Positions 6,636-6,836 of a stretch of 6,836 bases of DNA are shown in pieces. A model generated the notes under the pieces. That model did not search any database and was not told the origin of the DNA. It saw only the letters and a list, made by a program, of their open reading frames with translations. Origin of the DNA: Methanomicrobiales archaeon. GTDB lineage: Archaea; Halobacteriota; Methanomicrobia; Methanomicrobiales; JACTUA01. Numbering within the stretch: position 1 is the first letter of the stretch; every line of letters begins with the position of its first letter. The stretch lies in assembly GCA_028678905.1 (NCBI GenBank), contig JAJRCO010000118.1, positions 1-6,836 of the forward strand. Reading direction: 5' to 3'. A program made the position numbers and the translations under genes.

Positions 6636-6645
6636 AATAATTGTT
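6636..6645 (+). repeat. Second copy of a 10-base direct repeat (first copy 6401-6410)
   Basis: AATAATTGTT occurs at 6401-6410, between TATA box and start of the left gene, and again at 6636-6645, upstream of the TATA-like sequences of the right gene. The placement suggests a shared regulator site that would block one promoter and sit behind the other. In DNA this AT-rich a ten-base match may also be chance. Confidence 0.3.
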
Positions 6646-6664
6646 AAAAATTAATCGATATATT

Positions 6665-6673
6665 GATATATAA
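6665..6673 (+). promoter_or_regulatory. TATA-like element before the rightmost gene
   Basis: GATATATAA is centred about 29 bases before ATG 6698, so transcription would begin at or just before that codon. A second candidate, GATATATTG near 6656-6664, would instead favour the in-frame double ATG at 6686/6689. Alignment of the protein to its paralogue supports 6698. Confidence 0.5.
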
Positions 6674-6697
6674 TAATGTCAAAATATGATGTACTTT

Positions 6698-6836
6698 ATG
6701 GAAATACTCGAATACCGGACCTGGATAATATTCTATCTTATCTGTTTTACCGCCTTGCTCTGGGCGGTTTTTCTCTCCTCCCAAGGGGTAATGCTGTGGA
6801 TAAGTCTGTTCCTGAACGTGGTGGTTTTGGGAATCA
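6698..6836 (+). CDS. Small membrane protein, 5' part (runs off the window), paralogue of the 67-aa protein
   Basis: Forty-six codons are visible before the window ends. The product starts MEILEYRTW, continues into a hydrophobic helix (IIFYLICFTALLWAVFL), a short turn (SSQG) and the beginning of a second helix. Without gaps, 22 of the 46 residues are identical to the 67-aa protein counted from its second Met, including RxW, YLICF, LLW, FLS, Q and MxW. Many identical residues use different codons, so the similarity is held at protein level and the duplication is not recent. No Shine-Dalgarno sequence is present, and a TATA-like element about 29 bases upstream suggests a leaderless mRNA. In-frame ATGs at 6686 and 6689 are alternative starts. 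The missing part is probably about 20 residues if its length matches the paralogue. Function unknown. Confidence 0.8.
   Translation, partial: MEILEYRTWIIFYLICFTALLWAVFLSSQGVMLWISLFLNVVVLGI

Larger units (their letters stand above)
6399..6697. other. AT-rich divergent intergenic region
   Basis: About 300 bases, far richer in A and T than the genes on either side, separate two divergent paralogous genes. It contains a TATA-like element at each end, a repeated AATAATTGTT (6401-6410 and 6636-6645), and a near-central palindrome of T and A runs (6513-6527). A 65-codon minus-strand frame (6428-6625) has the Ile/Lys/Asn/Phe-rich make-up expected from AT-rich noncoding DNA and no ribosome binding site, so it is not called. 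No tRNA or other RNA gene is visible. Confidence 0.7.

Noticed and set aside
6399..6697. Possible CRISPR leader, replication origin or mobile-element end suggested by AT-richness
   Set aside because: There are no regularly spaced repeats, terminal inverted repeats, transposase or origin-protein gene; two divergent promoters explain the composition adequately.

Overview
The window reads as archaeal, most likely a euryarchaeon. Moderate-GC coding sequence is packed into a cheY-cheB-cheA-cheC-cheD operon. That gene set, with CheC and CheD present, is common in motile Euryarchaeota but also occurs in Firmicutes and Thermotogales. The archaeal call rests mainly on the AT-rich intergenic region on the right, where TATA-box-like octamers sit about 25-29 bases before start codons, as expected for archaeal leaderless transcripts. 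A methanogen of the Methanomicrobiales type is a guess from gene order and base composition, not something shown here.

Positions 1-4362 (+ strand) hold a chemotaxis operon: the 3' part of cheY, then complete cheB, cheA, cheC and cheD. Junctions are very tight (TGATG overlap, 1-base gap, 6-base gap, ATGA overlap), so the genes are almost certainly co-transcribed and translationally coupled. CheA phosphorylates CheY and CheB. CheB demethylates or deamidates receptors, CheD deamidates receptors, and CheC removes phosphate from CheY and is controlled by CheD. All catalytic residues I could locate are intact. No cheW, cheR, cheF, receptor or archaellum gene is in the window.

Positions 4363-4483 are a short convergent gap. 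Positions 4484-6398 (- strand) hold four genes in one orientation, read from right to left: a 67-aa protein with two predicted membrane helices, a 58-aa and a 66-aa single-pass membrane protein that are paralogues of each other, and a 405-aa soluble, all-helical, TPR-like protein. I recognise none of them as a named family. The 58-aa gene (5976-6152) is short and easily missed; its perfect Shine-Dalgarno sequence and its paralogy to the next gene support it.

Positions 6399-6697 are an AT-rich divergent intergenic region with a candidate promoter at each end. At 6698 a + strand gene begins and runs off the window. Its 46 visible residues match the 67-aa protein at 22 of 46 positions without gaps, so two related membrane-hairpin genes face away from each other across a shared control region. 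This duplicated set of small membrane proteins plus the TPR-like protein is the least explained part of the window and the best candidate for an undescribed system.
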